This document shows, piece after piece, positions 26,256 to 35,262 of a stretch of DNA of 64,000 bases. Every line of letters begins with the position of its first letter. Within the stretch, counting starts at the first letter, position 1. A model generated the notes under the pieces. That model was not told where the DNA came from. It did not search any database and was given only the letters and a program-made list of their open reading frames with translations. The DNA is from Leifsonia sp. EB41 (lineage in GTDB: Bacteria; Actinomycetota; Actinomycetes; Actinomycetales; Microbacteriaceae). The translations under genes and the position numbers were made by a program. Location: assembly GCF_041262565.1 (NCBI RefSeq), contig NZ_JBGCCJ010000001.1, positions 1,178,001 to 1,242,000 of the forward strand. Direction: 5' to 3'.

Positions 26256-28307
26256 ATGAGTCTGCCCAGCTACCTGCGTGACCAGTGGTGGAGCCCCGAA
26301 TCCGACGAGGGCGCCGCGGAGGTGCGCGACGCCTCCACCGGCGAGCTCGTCGCCCGCGTCAGCGCGGAGGGCGCCGACCTGGCCGGCGCGCTCGAGTACG
26401 CGCGCACGGTCGGTCAGGCCTCCCTCGGCCAGCTGACCTTCCACCAGCGCGCGGTCCTGCTCAAGCGGATGGCGCAGGTGCTGACCGAGCGCAAGCAGGA
26501 GCTCTACGACCTCTCCGCCCGCGCAGGCGCGACCCGGGCGGACTCCTGGATCGACGTGGACGGCGGCATCGGCACGCTGTTCACCTTCTCGTCGAAGGGC
26601 CGCCGCGAGCTCCCGAACGCGCAGGTCGTCGTGGACGGACCGGCGGAGTCGCTGTCGAAGGACGGCTCGTTCCTCGGCCAGCACATCTTCACCCGGCTGC
26701 CCGGCGTGGCCGTGCAGATCAACGCGTTCAACTTCCCGGTGTGGGGGCTGCTGGAGAAGTTCGCTCCCTCCTTCCTCGCCGGGATGCCGACCCTCGCGAA
26801 GCCCGCGACGCCGACGGCGTACGTCGCGGAGGCGATGGTGCGCATCCTGGTCGAGTCCGGACTGCTGCCCGCCGGCTCGCTCCAGCTCGTCAGCGGCGGC
26901 CTGCCCGGGCTGTTCGACCACCTGCGGCTGGGCGACCTGGTGGCCTTCACCGGGTCGGCCTCCACCGCCGAGCGGCTGCGCGCGCACGACTCGGTGCAGA
27001 CCGGCGGTGTGCGGTTCACGAGCGAGACGGACTCCATCAACGCCTCGGTGCTCGGGCCGGACGCCGTTTCCGGCACGCCCGAGTTCGACGCGTACGTCAA
27101 GCAGCTCGTCGTCGAGCTGACCGCCAAGGCCGGTCAGAAGTGCACGGCGATCCGCCGCGCGATCGTCCCGGCCGCGGCCGTCGACGACCTGCTCGCCGCG
27201 GTGCGCTCGCGCATCGAGGAGCGGGTCGTGGTCGGCGACCCGCGCGCGGAGGGCGTCACGATGGGGCCGCTCGCCTCGCGCGAGCAGCGCACCGAAGTGC
27301 TGCGCCAGGTGGCGAAGCTGGTGGAGGCCGGCGGCGAGCTGGCCATCGGCGGGCTCGACCAGCCGAGCGTCGTGCGCGGCGACGGCAGCCTCGGCGTCGA
27401 GCTGGAGGGCGCGTTCGTCGCTCCGATCGTGCTGCGGTTCGCCGACGCGCGAACCCCGGCGGCGCACTCCGTGGAGGCCTTCGGACCGGTCGCGGCCGTG
27501 CTGCCCTACGGCTCATCTGCCGAGGCGGCGCAGCTCGTCGCGCTCGGCGGCGGCTCGCTCGTGACCAGCGCGGCCACGCACGACCCCGACTTCGCCCGCG
27601 AGCTGGTGATGGCGACCGCGGCGTACAACGGCCGCATCCTGCTGCTCGACCGCGACGACGCGCGCACGTCCACCGGGCACGGCTCGCCGATGCCGCACCT
27701 GGTGCACGGCGGCCCCGGCCGCGCGGGCGGCGGCGAGGAGCTGGGCGGCATCCGCGCGGTGCTGCACCACATGCAGCGCACGGCCATCCAGGGCTCGCCC
27801 GACCTCCTCACCGCGGTGACCGGCGTGTGGCACGAGGGCGCCGCGGCCGTGACCGACGGCCCGCACCCGTTCCGCAAGTCGCTCGCGACGCTGCGGATCG
27901 GCGACCAGGTGCAGTCGGAGTCGCGCCGGGTCACGCTGGACGACATCGAGACGTTCGCGACCTTCACCGGCGACACGTTCTACGCGCACATGGACGAGGA
28001 GGCCGCGGCCGCGAACCCGTTCTTCCCGGGCAGGGTCGCGCACGGGTACCTGCTGGTGTCGTGGGCGGCCGGGCTGTTCGTGGACCCGGCGCCGGGCCCC
28101 GTGCTGGCCAACTACGGGCTGGAGAACCTGCGGTTCCTGACGCCGGTCTCCCCCGGCGACAGCATCCGGGTGGCGCTGACGGCCAAGCAGATCACGCCGC
28201 GCGAGACGGACGAGTACGGCGAGGTGCGCTGGGACGCGCGCATCCTCAACCAGAAGGACGAGCTCGTCGCCTCCTACGACGTCCTCACCCTCGTCTCGAA
28301 GGAGTAG
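26256..28307 (+). CDS. paaZ: Bifunctional PaaZ: oxepin-CoA hydrolase / aldehyde dehydrogenase
   Basis: 683 residues. Residues 1 to about 515 are an NADP-type aldehyde dehydrogenase with nucleophile Cys296 (KAGQKCTAIRR). About 545-683 is a MaoC-like (R)-hydratase domain (GDTFYAHMDEE, PGRVAHGYLL). Together they open the oxepin-CoA ring and oxidise the aldehyde. The length matches E. coli PaaZ. ATG 26256 has GGGAGGA 8-9 nt upstream. It is divergent from paaI and closed by the palindrome at 28315. Confidence 0.95.
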   Translation: MSLPSYLRDQWWSPESDEGAAEVRDASTGELVARVSAEGADLAGALEYARTVGQASLGQLTFHQRAVLLKRMAQVLTERKQELYDLSARAGATRADSWIDVDGGIGTLFTFSSKGRRELPNAQVVVDGPAESLSKDGSFLGQHIFTRLPGVAVQINAFNFPVWGLLEKFAPSFLAGMPTLAKPATPTAYVAEAMVRILVESGLLPAGSLQLVSGGLPGLFDHLRLGDLVAFTGSASTAERLRAHDSVQTGGVRFTSETDSINASVLGPDAVSGTPEFDAYVKQLVVELTAKAGQKCTAIRRAIVPAAAVDDLLAAVRSRIEERVVVGDPRAEGVTMGPLASREQRTEVLRQVAKLVEAGGELAIGGLDQPSVVRGDGSLGVELEGAFVAPIVLRFADARTPAAHSVEAFGPVAAVLPYGSSAEAAQLVALGGGSLVTSAATHDPDFARELVMATAAYNGRILLLDRDDARTSTGHGSPMPHLVHGGPGRAGGGEELGGIRAVLHHMQRTAIQGSPDLLTAVTGVWHEGAAAVTDGPHPFRKSLATLRIGDQVQSESRRVTLDDIETFATFTGDTFYAHMDEEAAAANPFFPGRVAHGYLLVSWAAGLFVDPAPGPVLANYGLENLRFLTPVSPGDSIRVALTAKQITPRETDEYGEVRWDARILNQKDELVASYDVLTLVSKE

Positions 28308-28314
28308 CGGCCGC

Positions 28315-28371
28315 CGAAGGGCACGTCGTTGTCACTTTCGAGCGCGAGAAGTGACAACTACGTGCCCCTCG
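28315..28371. repeat. Large palindrome, GGGCACGT / GTTGTCACTT family
   Basis: Left arm 28315-28337 pairs with 28349-28371 with two mismatches and a ~11-nt loop. The outer part (GGGCACGT) is shared with the elements at 41311 and 47717. The whole matches those at 49483 and 60988. It lies between convergent paaZ and paaR. No T-tract. One mismatch is a G-U pair only in the minus-strand RNA. Confidence 0.88.
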
Positions 28372-28387
28372 CGGGTCAGGAACCGTG

Positions 28388-28996
28388 TCAGGAACGGAGG
28401 GCGAGCGCGAGGATGGTGTCGGCGAGCGCGTCCGGCGGGACCGGCCCTGCGGGGTCGTACCACTCGGTGAGCGAGTTGATCATGCCGAACAGCAGGCGGG
28501 CGACGACCGCCGGGTCGGCGTCCACGCGCAGCGAGCCCTCGTCGCGCGCCTCCGCCACCAGGTCCGCGACCGCGTGGTCGAAGGCGCGCCGGCGCTGCAG
28601 CGCGGCGCGCTCGACCTCGGTGTTGCCGCGCACGCGCAGCAGCAGGGTGACGTACGGGAGGCGGTCTGCCAGCACCAGCACGGCCTCGCGCAGTACCTGG
28701 GCCAGCCGGTCGGCGGCGCTCCCGGTGGTCTCCTCGGCCGAGCGCAGCGCGCCCTCCAGGCCGTCGAGCGCCTCATCGAGGGCGAGCGCCAGCAGCTCGT
28801 CCTTGGAGGCGACGTGGTGGTAGATCGCCGACTTGGACAGCCCGAGCCGCTCGGCCAGCATCCCGATGGAGGTCGCGTCGTAGCCGTGCTCGTTGAAGGC
28901 GGCGACGGCGACCTCGAGGATGCCGCGCTGGTCGTAGCCGGGCCGGCCGCGGCGCAGGGGCAGGGGCTCAGGCTCGGCCGTCCGGGTGTCGGTCAC
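28388..28996 (-). CDS. paaR: TetR-family repressor of the paa genes (PaaR)
   Basis: 202 residues. N-terminal TetR helix-turn-helix (ILEVAVAAFNEHGYDATSIG, then LGLSKSAIYHHVASKDEL), with a helical ligand domain behind it. It is divergent from paaA, and a palindromic operator sits between them with a twin before paaJ. The natural inference is repression relieved by phenylacetyl-CoA. ATG 28996 is a clean start at the divergent region. Confidence 0.9.
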   Translation of the reverse strand: MTDTRTAEPEPLPLRRGRPGYDQRGILEVAVAAFNEHGYDATSIGMLAERLGLSKSAIYHHVASKDELLALALDEALDGLEGALRSAEETTGSAADRLAQVLREAVLVLADRLPYVTLLLRVRGNTEVERAALQRRRAFDHAVADLVAEARDEGSLRVDADPAVVARLLFGMINSLTEWYDPAGPVPPDALADTILALALRS

Positions 28997-29034
28997 TCAG
29001 CAAGTGTGGCACGAACCCACCCGGCTCGCATATA

Positions 29035-29050
29035 CTGAACGAACGATCAG
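29035..29050 (+). promoter_or_regulatory. PaaR-type operator and promoter of paaABCDE
   Basis: CTGAACG, 2-nt spacer, CGATCAG: the same layout as 22915-22930. A -10-like TATACT (29031-29036) overlaps its left edge, so a bound repressor would block RNA polymerase. It lies between paaR and paaA and can control both. Confidence 0.88.
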
Positions 29051-29077
29051 TAAGTATTGATGGGAGAGCTTGGTTCA

Positions 29078-30064
29078 ATGGCGAACACGACGGAAGCCAC
29101 CACCCCCACGGACGACGACGCCGCCGGCGAGGCGCTGTTCGAGCAGCTCCTCGCCGCCGACTCCCGCATCGAGCCGCGCGACTGGATGCCCGACGCCTAC
29201 CGGCGCACCCTCATCCGCCAGATGTCGCAACACGCGCACTCCGAGATCATCGGCATGCAGCCGGAGGCCAACTGGATCAGCCGCGCCCCGAGCCTGAAGC
29301 GCAAGGCCATCCTGATGGCCAAGGTGCAGGACGAGGCCGGCCACGGTCTCTACCTCTACTCCGCGACGCAGACGCTGGGCATCACGCGCGACGAGATGAC
29401 CGAGCAGCTCATCAGCGGCGCCGCCAAATACTCCTCGATCTTCAACTACCCCACGCTGAGCTGGGCCGACATCGGCGCGATCGGCTGGCTGGTCGACGGC
29501 GCCGCGATCTGCAACCAGGTGCCGCTCTGCCGCTGCTCGTACGCCCCCTACGGCCGCGCGATGGTGCGGATCTGCAAGGAGGAGTCCTTCCACCAGCGCC
29601 AGGGCTTCGAGATACTGCTGACGCTCATGCGCGGCACCCCGGAGCAGCAGAAGATGGCGCAGGACGCCGTGAACCGCTGGTACTGGCCGTCGCTGATGAT
29701 GTTCGGGCCGCCGGATGGTGACTCCCCGAACTCGGCGCGGTCGATGGCGTGGAAGATCAAGCGGTTCTCCAACGACGAGCTGCGCCAGCGCTTCGTCGGC
29801 ATGCTTGTGCCGCAGGCCGAGGCGCTCGGCGTGACCGTTCCCGACCCCGACCTGCGCTGGAACGACGAGCGCCAGGCGTACGACCTCGGCCCGATCGACT
29901 GGAGCGAGCTGCAGCGCGTCATCGCCGGCGACGGCCCGTGCAACGCGCAGCGGCTGCAGCGCCGCCGCGACGCGCACGAGGACGGCGCCTGGGTGCGCGA
30001 GGCGGCGGCCGCATACGCAGAGAAGAAGGCTCAGCAGGCTCGGACGCAGGAGGTCGCGGCATGA
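29078..30064 (+). CDS. paaA: Phenylacetyl-CoA epoxidase subunit PaaA
   Basis: 328 residues. Catalytic diiron subunit of the multicomponent epoxidase. Metal-ligand motifs [12 protein letters not shown] and [13 protein letters not shown] (ExxH type) are intact. It epoxidises the aromatic ring of phenylacetyl-CoA with O2. The ATG at 29078 has GGGAGAG about 9 nt upstream; a TTG at 29057 and an ATG at 29060 are alternatives. First gene of a compact operon, overlapping paaB by 4 nt. Confidence 0.97.
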   Translation: MANTTEATTPTDDDAAGEALFEQLLAADSRIEPRDWMPDAYRRTLIRQMSQHAHSEIIGMQPEANWISRAPSLKRKAILMAKVQDEAGHGLYLYSATQTLGITRDEMTEQLISGAAKYSSIFNYPTLSWADIGAIGWLVDGAAICNQVPLCRCSYAPYGRAMVRICKEESFHQRQGFEILLTLMRGTPEQQKMAQDAVNRWYWPSLMMFGPPDGDSPNSARSMAWKIKRFSNDELRQRFVGMLVPQAEALGVTVPDPDLRWNDERQAYDLGPIDWSELQRVIAGDGPCNAQRLQRRRDAHEDGAWVREAAAAYAEKKAQQARTQEVAA

Positions 30065-30366
30065 CCGGCGAGAAGACACCGGCCCACGAGGTCTGGCCGC
30101 TGTGGGAGGTGTTCGTCCGGGCCTCCCGCGGCCTCAGCCACGTCCACGTCGGCTCGCTGCACGCTCCCGACGAGGAGCTCGCGGTGCGCAACGCCCGCGA
30201 CCTCTACACCCGGCGCGGCGAGGGCGTCTCGATCTGGGTGGTGCGCTCCGACGCGATCACCACGAGCGACCCGTCCGCCAAGGACGCGTTCTTCACTTCG
30301 CCGGAGGGCAAGAACTTCCGGCACGCCACGTACTACACGGAGAGCGAAGGGGTGAAGCACCTGTGA
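30061..30366 (+). CDS. paaB: Phenylacetyl-CoA epoxidase subunit PaaB
   Basis: 101 residues. Small subunit with the typical [21 protein letters not shown] start and [17 protein letters not shown] core. It links the PaaA-PaaC units into the larger epoxidase assembly. ATG 30061 overlaps the paaA stop by 4 nt and its stop overlaps the paaC GTG by 4 nt. Confidence 0.96.
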   Translation: MTGEKTPAHEVWPLWEVFVRASRGLSHVHVGSLHAPDEELAVRNARDLYTRRGEGVSIWVVRSDAITTSDPSAKDAFFTSPEGKNFRHATYYTESEGVKHL

Positions 30367-31199
30367 CGGACGCGCACACCCACGACCACGACGAGCACGG
30401 CCATGTCGAGCTCAGCACCGTGACGCTGTCGGCCGAGTTCGTCGCCGACGAGGCCACGGCCTCCCCCGACGCCGCCGAGTACGCACTCTGGCTCGGCGAC
30501 GACTCGCTCGTGCTCGCCCAGCGGCTCGGCTGGTGGATCTCCCGCGCACCCGAGCTGGAGGAGGACGTCGCACTCGGGAACATCGCCCTCGACCTGCTCG
30601 GTCACTCCCGCGCCCTGCTGCGCTACGCCGGCAGCGCCACCGAGCGGTCGGAGGACGACCTGGCCTACTGGCGCGACGAGCAGGACTTCCGCTCCGCGCA
30701 CCTCTTCGAGCAGCCGAACGGCGACTTCGCGCACACGATCGTGCGGCAGTTCGCGGCCGCCCACTACCTCTTCGAGCTCTACGAGCGGCTGCGCGCCTCC
30801 GAGGACCCGGTGCTCGCGGCCATCGCTGGCAAGGCGGTCAAGGAGGTCGCCTACCACTGCGACCACGCCGACCAGTGGGTGCTGCGCCTGGCGCTCGGCA
30901 CCGACGAGTCCCGGCGCCGCACGCTGACCGCGTTCGACGATCTGTGGCCGTACGTCGCGGAGCTGTTCCGCGACGAGCCGCTGATGGACCGGCTGGAGGG
31001 CATCGCCCCGCGGCCGTCGACGCTGCGCCCGGCGTTCGACGCCGCCGTCGCGCCGATCGTCGCGGAGGCCGAGCTGGAGCTCCCCAGCACCTTCACCGCC
31101 GCCGGCGGCGGACGCGAGGGCCGGCACTCCGAGCACCTCGCACCGCTGCTCGCCGAGATGCAGGTGCTCACGCGCTCGCACCCCGGAGCGACCTGGTGA
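30363..31199 (+). CDS. paaC: Phenylacetyl-CoA epoxidase structural subunit PaaC
   Basis: 278 residues, ferritin-like helical protein paired with PaaA. A His-rich N-terminus (residues 4-14) precedes the conserved LWLGDDSLVLAQRLGWW and ALDLLGHSRALL segments. PaaC lacks a working metal centre and stabilises PaaA. It starts with GTG at 30363, fixed by the 4-nt overlap with paaB. Confidence 0.95.
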   Translation: MTDAHTHDHDEHGHVELSTVTLSAEFVADEATASPDAAEYALWLGDDSLVLAQRLGWWISRAPELEEDVALGNIALDLLGHSRALLRYAGSATERSEDDLAYWRDEQDFRSAHLFEQPNGDFAHTIVRQFAAAHYLFELYERLRASEDPVLAAIAGKAVKEVAYHCDHADQWVLRLALGTDESRRRTLTAFDDLWPYVAELFRDEPLMDRLEGIAPRPSTLRPAFDAAVAPIVAEAELELPSTFTAAGGGREGRHSEHLAPLLAEMQVLTRSHPGATW

Positions 31200-31678
31200 C
31201 CGGGCACGCGGCAGAAGCCGGCCGGGCCTGGGCGGCCGCCGCCGCCGTGCTCGACCCGGAGGTTCCTGTGCTGAACATCGATGACCTCGGTGTGCTGCGC
31301 GAGGTCACCGTGACCGACACCGGGGTGAACGTCGTGCTCACGCCGACCTACTCCGGCTGCCCCGCGATGGACACGATCCGGGAGGACGTCGTGCGCGCCC
31401 TCGCCGCCGAGGGCTTCGGCGAGGTGCGGGTGAGCCTCGCGCTCGCCCCGGCCTGGACGACCGACTGGATCAGCGAGCACGGCCGCGCCGCGCTCCGCGA
31501 CTACGGCATCGCCCCGCCTCCCGGCACCGGCCCCGTCCGTCTCACCCTCGCGATCAAGTGCCCGCACTGCAGCTCGCTGAAGACCAGGGAGGTCTCCCAC
31601 TTCGGCTCCACGGCGTGCAAGGCGCTCTACGTCTGCGACGAGTGCGGCGAACCGTTCGACCACTTCAAGGCTCTGTGA
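31196..31678 (+). CDS. paaD: Phenylacetate degradation protein PaaD (MIP18 family)
   Basis: 160 residues. N-terminal DUF59/MIP18 domain (LDPEVPVLNIDDLGVLREV, TYSGCPAMD) and a C-terminal Cys cluster CPHC / CDECG that binds metal or an Fe-S cluster. It is needed to mature the epoxidase, probably the PaaE or PaaA metal centres. The GTG at 31196 overlaps the paaC stop by 4 nt. Confidence 0.94.
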   Translation: MTGHAAEAGRAWAAAAAVLDPEVPVLNIDDLGVLREVTVTDTGVNVVLTPTYSGCPAMDTIREDVVRALAAEGFGEVRVSLALAPAWTTDWISEHGRAALRDYGIAPPPGTGPVRLTLAIKCPHCSSLKTREVSHFGSTACKALYVCDECGEPFDHFKAL

Positions 31679-31688
31679 GGTTCCCCTG

Positions 31689-32777
31689 ATGGCGCGTGCG
31701 CGATTCCACACGCTCGCGGTCGCAGAGGTGCGCCCGCTGACCGCCGCGAGCGTCGAGGTGACGTTCGCCGTCCCCGACGACCTGCACGGCGAGTACGACT
31801 ACCTTCCAGGCCAGCACGTCGCCCTCCGCGCGACGGTCGGCGGCAAGGAGCTGCGGCGCAGCTACTCGATCTGCCGCCCGCCGTCGCCCGGCCGGATCAG
31901 CGTCGCGATCAAGCGCGACCTGGGCGGCGCGTTCTCCACCTGGGCGACCAGCGAGCTGCGCACGGGCGACCGGATCGACGTGATGAGCCCGCAGGGCACG
32001 TTCACGATCGACCTCGGCGCCCTCGACGGCGTGCACGTTGCCGGCATCGCGGCCGGGTCGGGCATCACGCCGCTGATGGCGCTGGCCTCCAGCGTGCTGG
32101 CGGCCTCCGACACCAGCTCGTTCACCCTCGTCTACACGAACCGCACGGCGATCGACGTGATGTTCCTGGAGGAGCTGGCCGACCTCAAGGACCGCTACCC
32201 GTCGCGCCTCGCCCTGCACCACGTGCTCTCCCGCGAGCAGCGCTCGGCGCCGCTGCTCTCCGGCCGGATCGACGAGGAGCGGCTGCGCACCATCCTCGAC
32301 GCGCTGCTGCCGCCGGACACCGTCGACCAGTGGTTCCTGTGCGGCCCGTTCGAGCTGGTGCAGCTCTGCCGCGACGTGCTGGAGACGTACGACGTGCCGC
32401 GCTCCAGCGTCCACTTCGAGCTGTTCACGACGGGCGAGCCCGGCGAGGTGCGCGGCGACGTCGGGCACCCGGTGGTCGTGCACGAGGGCGAGAAGACCGC
32501 GGAGATCGAGTTCACGCTCGACGGCCAGACCTCCATCGTGACGACGCCGGTGGACGCGAACGAGTCGGTGCTCAACGCGGCGCTGCGGGTGCGGCCGGAC
32601 GTGCCGTTCGCCTGCACCGGCGGCGTCTGCGGCACCTGCCGCGCGCGGCTGCTCTTCGGCGACGTGCGGATGACCGAGAACTACGCGCTCGAACCGGAGG
32701 AGCTGGAGAGGGGCTACGTTCTCACCTGTCAGTCGCATCCGCTGACCGAGAAGGTCGCAGTGGACTATGACGTCTGA
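31689..32777 (+). CDS. paaE: Phenylacetyl-CoA epoxidase reductase PaaE
   Basis: 362 residues. FAD domain (RRSYSIC, about residues 56-62), NAD(P)H domain (GSGITPLMALASS, FLCGPFELV) and a C-terminal plant-type 2Fe-2S ferredoxin with four Cys (CTGGVCGTC and LTCQSHP). It passes electrons from NADPH to PaaA. It begins 10 nt after paaD, and paaG follows 24 nt after it. Confidence 0.96.
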   Translation: MARARFHTLAVAEVRPLTAASVEVTFAVPDDLHGEYDYLPGQHVALRATVGGKELRRSYSICRPPSPGRISVAIKRDLGGAFSTWATSELRTGDRIDVMSPQGTFTIDLGALDGVHVAGIAAGSGITPLMALASSVLAASDTSSFTLVYTNRTAIDVMFLEELADLKDRYPSRLALHHVLSREQRSAPLLSGRIDEERLRTILDALLPPDTVDQWFLCGPFELVQLCRDVLETYDVPRSSVHFELFTTGEPGEVRGDVGHPVVVHEGEKTAEIEFTLDGQTSIVTTPVDANESVLNAALRVRPDVPFACTGGVCGTCRARLLFGDVRMTENYALEPEELERGYVLTCQSHPLTEKVAVDYDV

Positions 32778-32801
32778 GTCGATGAAATCCAAGGAGGCGC
32801 T

Positions 32802-33572
32802 GTGATCGAGCTCACCATCCAGGACGACGTCGCGCACGTCACGCTGAACGCGCCGGAGCGGCTCAACGCGCTCGGGCCCGACGACCTCCGTGCGCTCGAC
32901 GCCGCCTACGCCGAGGCCGAGGCGGCCGGGGTGCGTGCGCTGGTGCTGCGCGGCGAGGGGCGCTCGTTCTGCGCCGGCCGCGACATCGCCGGCGTCGACC
33001 CGGCGACGGACGATGTGACCGGCTACCTCGACGGGCTGGTGACGCCGCTGCTGCGCCGGATGAGCGCCTTCCCGGCGCCGACCTTCGCGGCGGCGCGCGG
33101 CGCGGCCCTCGGCGTCGGCCTCGGCCTCCTGGTCGCCACGGACGTCGTGTACGTCGCCGAGGACGCCAAGATCGGCTCGCCGTTCGCCGCCCTGGGCGCC
33201 GCGCTCGACTCGGGAGGCCACTGGCTGCTGGTGTCGCGGCTCGGCCCGCACCGCGCGCTCGACCTCATCTACTCCGGGAAGCTGATCTCCGGGGCGGAGG
33301 CCGTGGCGGGCGGGCTGTTCAGCCGGGCGCTGCCCGGGGACGACCTCGACACCGCGGTCGAGGCCGCCGCTGCCGCCGCCGCGAACGGCGCGACCCAGGC
33401 GTACCTGGCGAGCAAGCGCATCGTCGCCGGCCTGCGCGACGGCGACCTCGACCTCTGGTCGTCTGTCGCGGCGGAGAACGCTGCGCAGGCGGAGCTGCGC
33501 AACACGCAGGACTACCACGAGGGCTTCGCCGCCTTCCAGCAGAAGCGCCGCCCGGTCTTCCGCGGCCACTGA
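32802..33572 (+). CDS. paaG: Ring-1,2-epoxyphenylacetyl-CoA isomerase (PaaG-type crotonase)
   Basis: 256 residues, crotonase fold. Unlike the hydratase at 24150 it lacks both catalytic Glu residues, but keeps an Asp in LDSGGHWLL, the position used by the PaaG isomerase. This points to isomerisation of the epoxide to oxepin-CoA, the step between PaaABCE and PaaZ. GTG 32802 has AAGGAGG 4-5 nt upstream. Last gene of the operon, followed by a 25-bp palindrome. Confidence 0.85.
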   Translation: MIELTIQDDVAHVTLNAPERLNALGPDDLRALDAAYAEAEAAGVRALVLRGEGRSFCAGRDIAGVDPATDDVTGYLDGLVTPLLRRMSAFPAPTFAAARGAALGVGLGLLVATDVVYVAEDAKIGSPFAALGAALDSGGHWLLVSRLGPHRALDLIYSGKLISGAEAVAGGLFSRALPGDDLDTAVEAAAAAAANGATQAYLASKRIVAGLRDGDLDLWSSVAAENAAQAELRNTQDYHEGFAAFQQKRRPVFRGH

Positions 33573-33574
33573 CT

Positions 33575-33640
33575 CCATCCGTTCCGGAGTTGTGTACGCA
33601 ACACGCCGCGGCGAGGCGTACACAACTCCGGAAACGATGG
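33575..33640. repeat. Long palindrome after paaG (GGAGTTGTGTACGC family)
   Basis: 25-nt arms (33575-33599 and 33616-33640) pair at 23 positions around a 16-nt loop. The arm core is CCGGAGTTGTGTACGC. It begins 3 nt after the paaG stop and ends about 70 nt before the LLM gene. No T-tract. It is probably the paa operon terminator or a repeat element; no second copy was seen here. Confidence 0.8.
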
Positions 33641-33708
33641 CTGGGCGGGCGTTACGGAATGTGGCGGGGAGCGTGCGTCGGGAACCGAACGCATGCATTG
33701 TTGAGCGC

Positions 33709-35094
33709 ATGACCCGGCAGATCCGATTCAACGCTTTCGATATGAACTGTGTGGCCCACCAGTCCTCCGGCATGTGGCGACACCCGGACGACCAGGCCTG
33801 GCGGTACAAGGACCTCACTTACTGGACCGAGCTCGCGAAGCTGCTCGAGCGCGGCACCTTCGACGGGATCTTCATCGCCGACGTGCTCGGCACCTACGAC
33901 GTCTACGGCGGCAGCAACGAGGCCGCCATCCGCCACGGTGCCCAGGTGCCGGTCAACGACCCGCTGCTCCTGGTCTCCGCGATGGCGCTGGTCACCGAGA
34001 ACCTCGGCTTCGGCGTCACCGCGGGCACCGCCTACGAGCACCCCTACCCGTTCGCGCGCCGGATGTCGACGCTCGACCACCTGACCAACGGACGGGTCGG
34101 CTGGAACGTCGTCACCGGCTACCTGCCGTCCGCCGCGCGCAACATGGGCCATGACGACCAGCTCCAGCACGACGACCGGTACGACCACGCCGACGAGTAC
34201 CTGGAGGTGCTCTACAAGCTGTGGGAGGGCTCCTGGGAGGACGACGCCGTCATCCGCGACCGCGAGTCCGGCGTCTTCACCGACCCGGCGAAGGTGCACG
34301 AGATCGGCCACAAGGGCAAGCACTTCACGGTGCCGGGCATCCACCTCTCCGAGCCGAGCCCGCAGCGCACCCCGGTGATCTACCAGGCCGGCGCCTCCAA
34401 GCGCGGCATCTCGTTCGCGGCCGAGAACGCCGAGGCGATCTTCGTCGCGGCCTCCACCAAGGAGGGCCTGAAGGAGACGGTCACCAAGCTGCGCGACGCC
34501 CTGGAGGCCGCGGGCCGCGACCGCTACTCCGCCCGCATCTACACGCTGCTCACGATCGTGACCGACGAGACCGACGAGAAGGCGCAGGCGAAGTTCGAAG
34601 ACTTCCTGCAGTACACCGACGACGAGGGCGCGCTGGTCTTCATGTCGGGCTGGATGGGCGTCGACCTCTCCCAGTACGACCTGGACGAGCCGATCGGCAA
34701 CGTCAAGAGCAACGCCATCCAGTCGGCGGTCGCGAACTTCCAGCGGCCGAACGCCGAGGGCGGCGAGTGGACCGTCCGCGACATCGGCCGCAACGGCGTC
34801 ATCGGCGGCCTCGGCCCGTTCATCGTGGGCGGCGCGGTCAGCATCGCCGACCAGCTCCAGGAGTGGGTCGAGGAGACCGACGTGGACGGGTTCAACTTGG
34901 CCTACGCGATCACGCCGGGCACGTTCGAGGACATCGTGGAGTTCGTCATCCCCGAGCTGCGCAAGCGCGGCGCGTACCCGGAGGCCTACGCCGAAGGCAC
35001 GCTGCGCAACAAGCTGCACGGCGCGGGCGACCGGCTCCCGGAGGGCCACCGCGGGGCGAAGTACCGGATCGGCGCGAAGGCCGCCTCGGCCTGA
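33709..35094 (+). CDS. LLM-class flavin-dependent monooxygenase (NtaA/SnaA/DszA family)
   Basis: 461 residues, TIM-barrel flavin monooxygenase that uses reduced FMN from a partner reductase. Start MTRQIRFNAFDMNCVAHQ and motifs GRVGWNVVTGY, HIGKHFTVPG-like and YQAGASKRG are typical of the NtaA/DszA group. Substrates of the family include chelators, sulfur heterocycles and sulfonates; none can be assigned. The ATG at 33709 is chosen because the upstream frame runs through the palindrome. It lies next to the paa operon but behind its likely terminator, with its own hairpins at 35112 and 35204. Confidence 0.9.
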   Translation: MTRQIRFNAFDMNCVAHQSSGMWRHPDDQAWRYKDLTYWTELAKLLERGTFDGIFIADVLGTYDVYGGSNEAAIRHGAQVPVNDPLLLVSAMALVTENLGFGVTAGTAYEHPYPFARRMSTLDHLTNGRVGWNVVTGYLPSAARNMGHDDQLQHDDRYDHADEYLEVLYKLWEGSWEDDAVIRDRESGVFTDPAKVHEIGHKGKHFTVPGIHLSEPSPQRTPVIYQAGASKRGISFAAENAEAIFVAASTKEGLKETVTKLRDALEAAGRDRYSARIYTLLTIVTDETDEKAQAKFEDFLQYTDDEGALVFMSGWMGVDLSQYDLDEPIGNVKSNAIQSAVANFQRPNAEGGEWTVRDIGRNGVIGGLGPFIVGGAVSIADQLQEWVEETDVDGFNLAYAITPGTFEDIVEFVIPELRKRGAYPEAYAEGTLRNKLHGAGDRLPEGHRGAKYRIGAKAASA

Positions 35095-35111
35095 CGGCCG
35101 CCTCGGCAGCA

Positions 35112-35140
35112 CGGGGTAGACGGCCTGGTCTGTCTCCCCG
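35112..35140 (+). terminator. Hairpin after the LLM gene
   Basis: CGGGG-T-AGAC (35112-35121) pairs with GTCTCCCCG (35132-35140) with a one-base bulge, 18 nt past the stop. A plausible terminator; no strong T-tract. Confidence 0.5.
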
Positions 35141-35203
35141 CGGTCTCACGCGCGCCGCACAATGCGCTCACGGCGGGCATGGGCTTCGAAGATGTCCGCC
35201 TAC

Positions 35204-35241
35204 GCGGCGCCCGGGCGTGCGGGTAACACGCCCGGCGCCGC
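35204..35241. terminator. GC-rich hairpin before the maltokinase end
   Basis: Left arm 35204-35219 (GCGGCGCCCGGGCGTG) pairs with 35227-35241 around a 7-nt loop, with one bulged C. It lies in the gap between the convergent LLM and maltokinase genes and could stop either transcript. The rest of the gap holds no gene. Confidence 0.55.
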
Positions 35242-35262
35242 GGCCGTCCGGCTGGCGTGTCC

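Noticed and set aside
32802-33572. Second enoyl-CoA hydratase
   Set aside because: Both catalytic Glu residues are missing and the isomerase Asp is present, so a PaaG-type isomerase is more likely.
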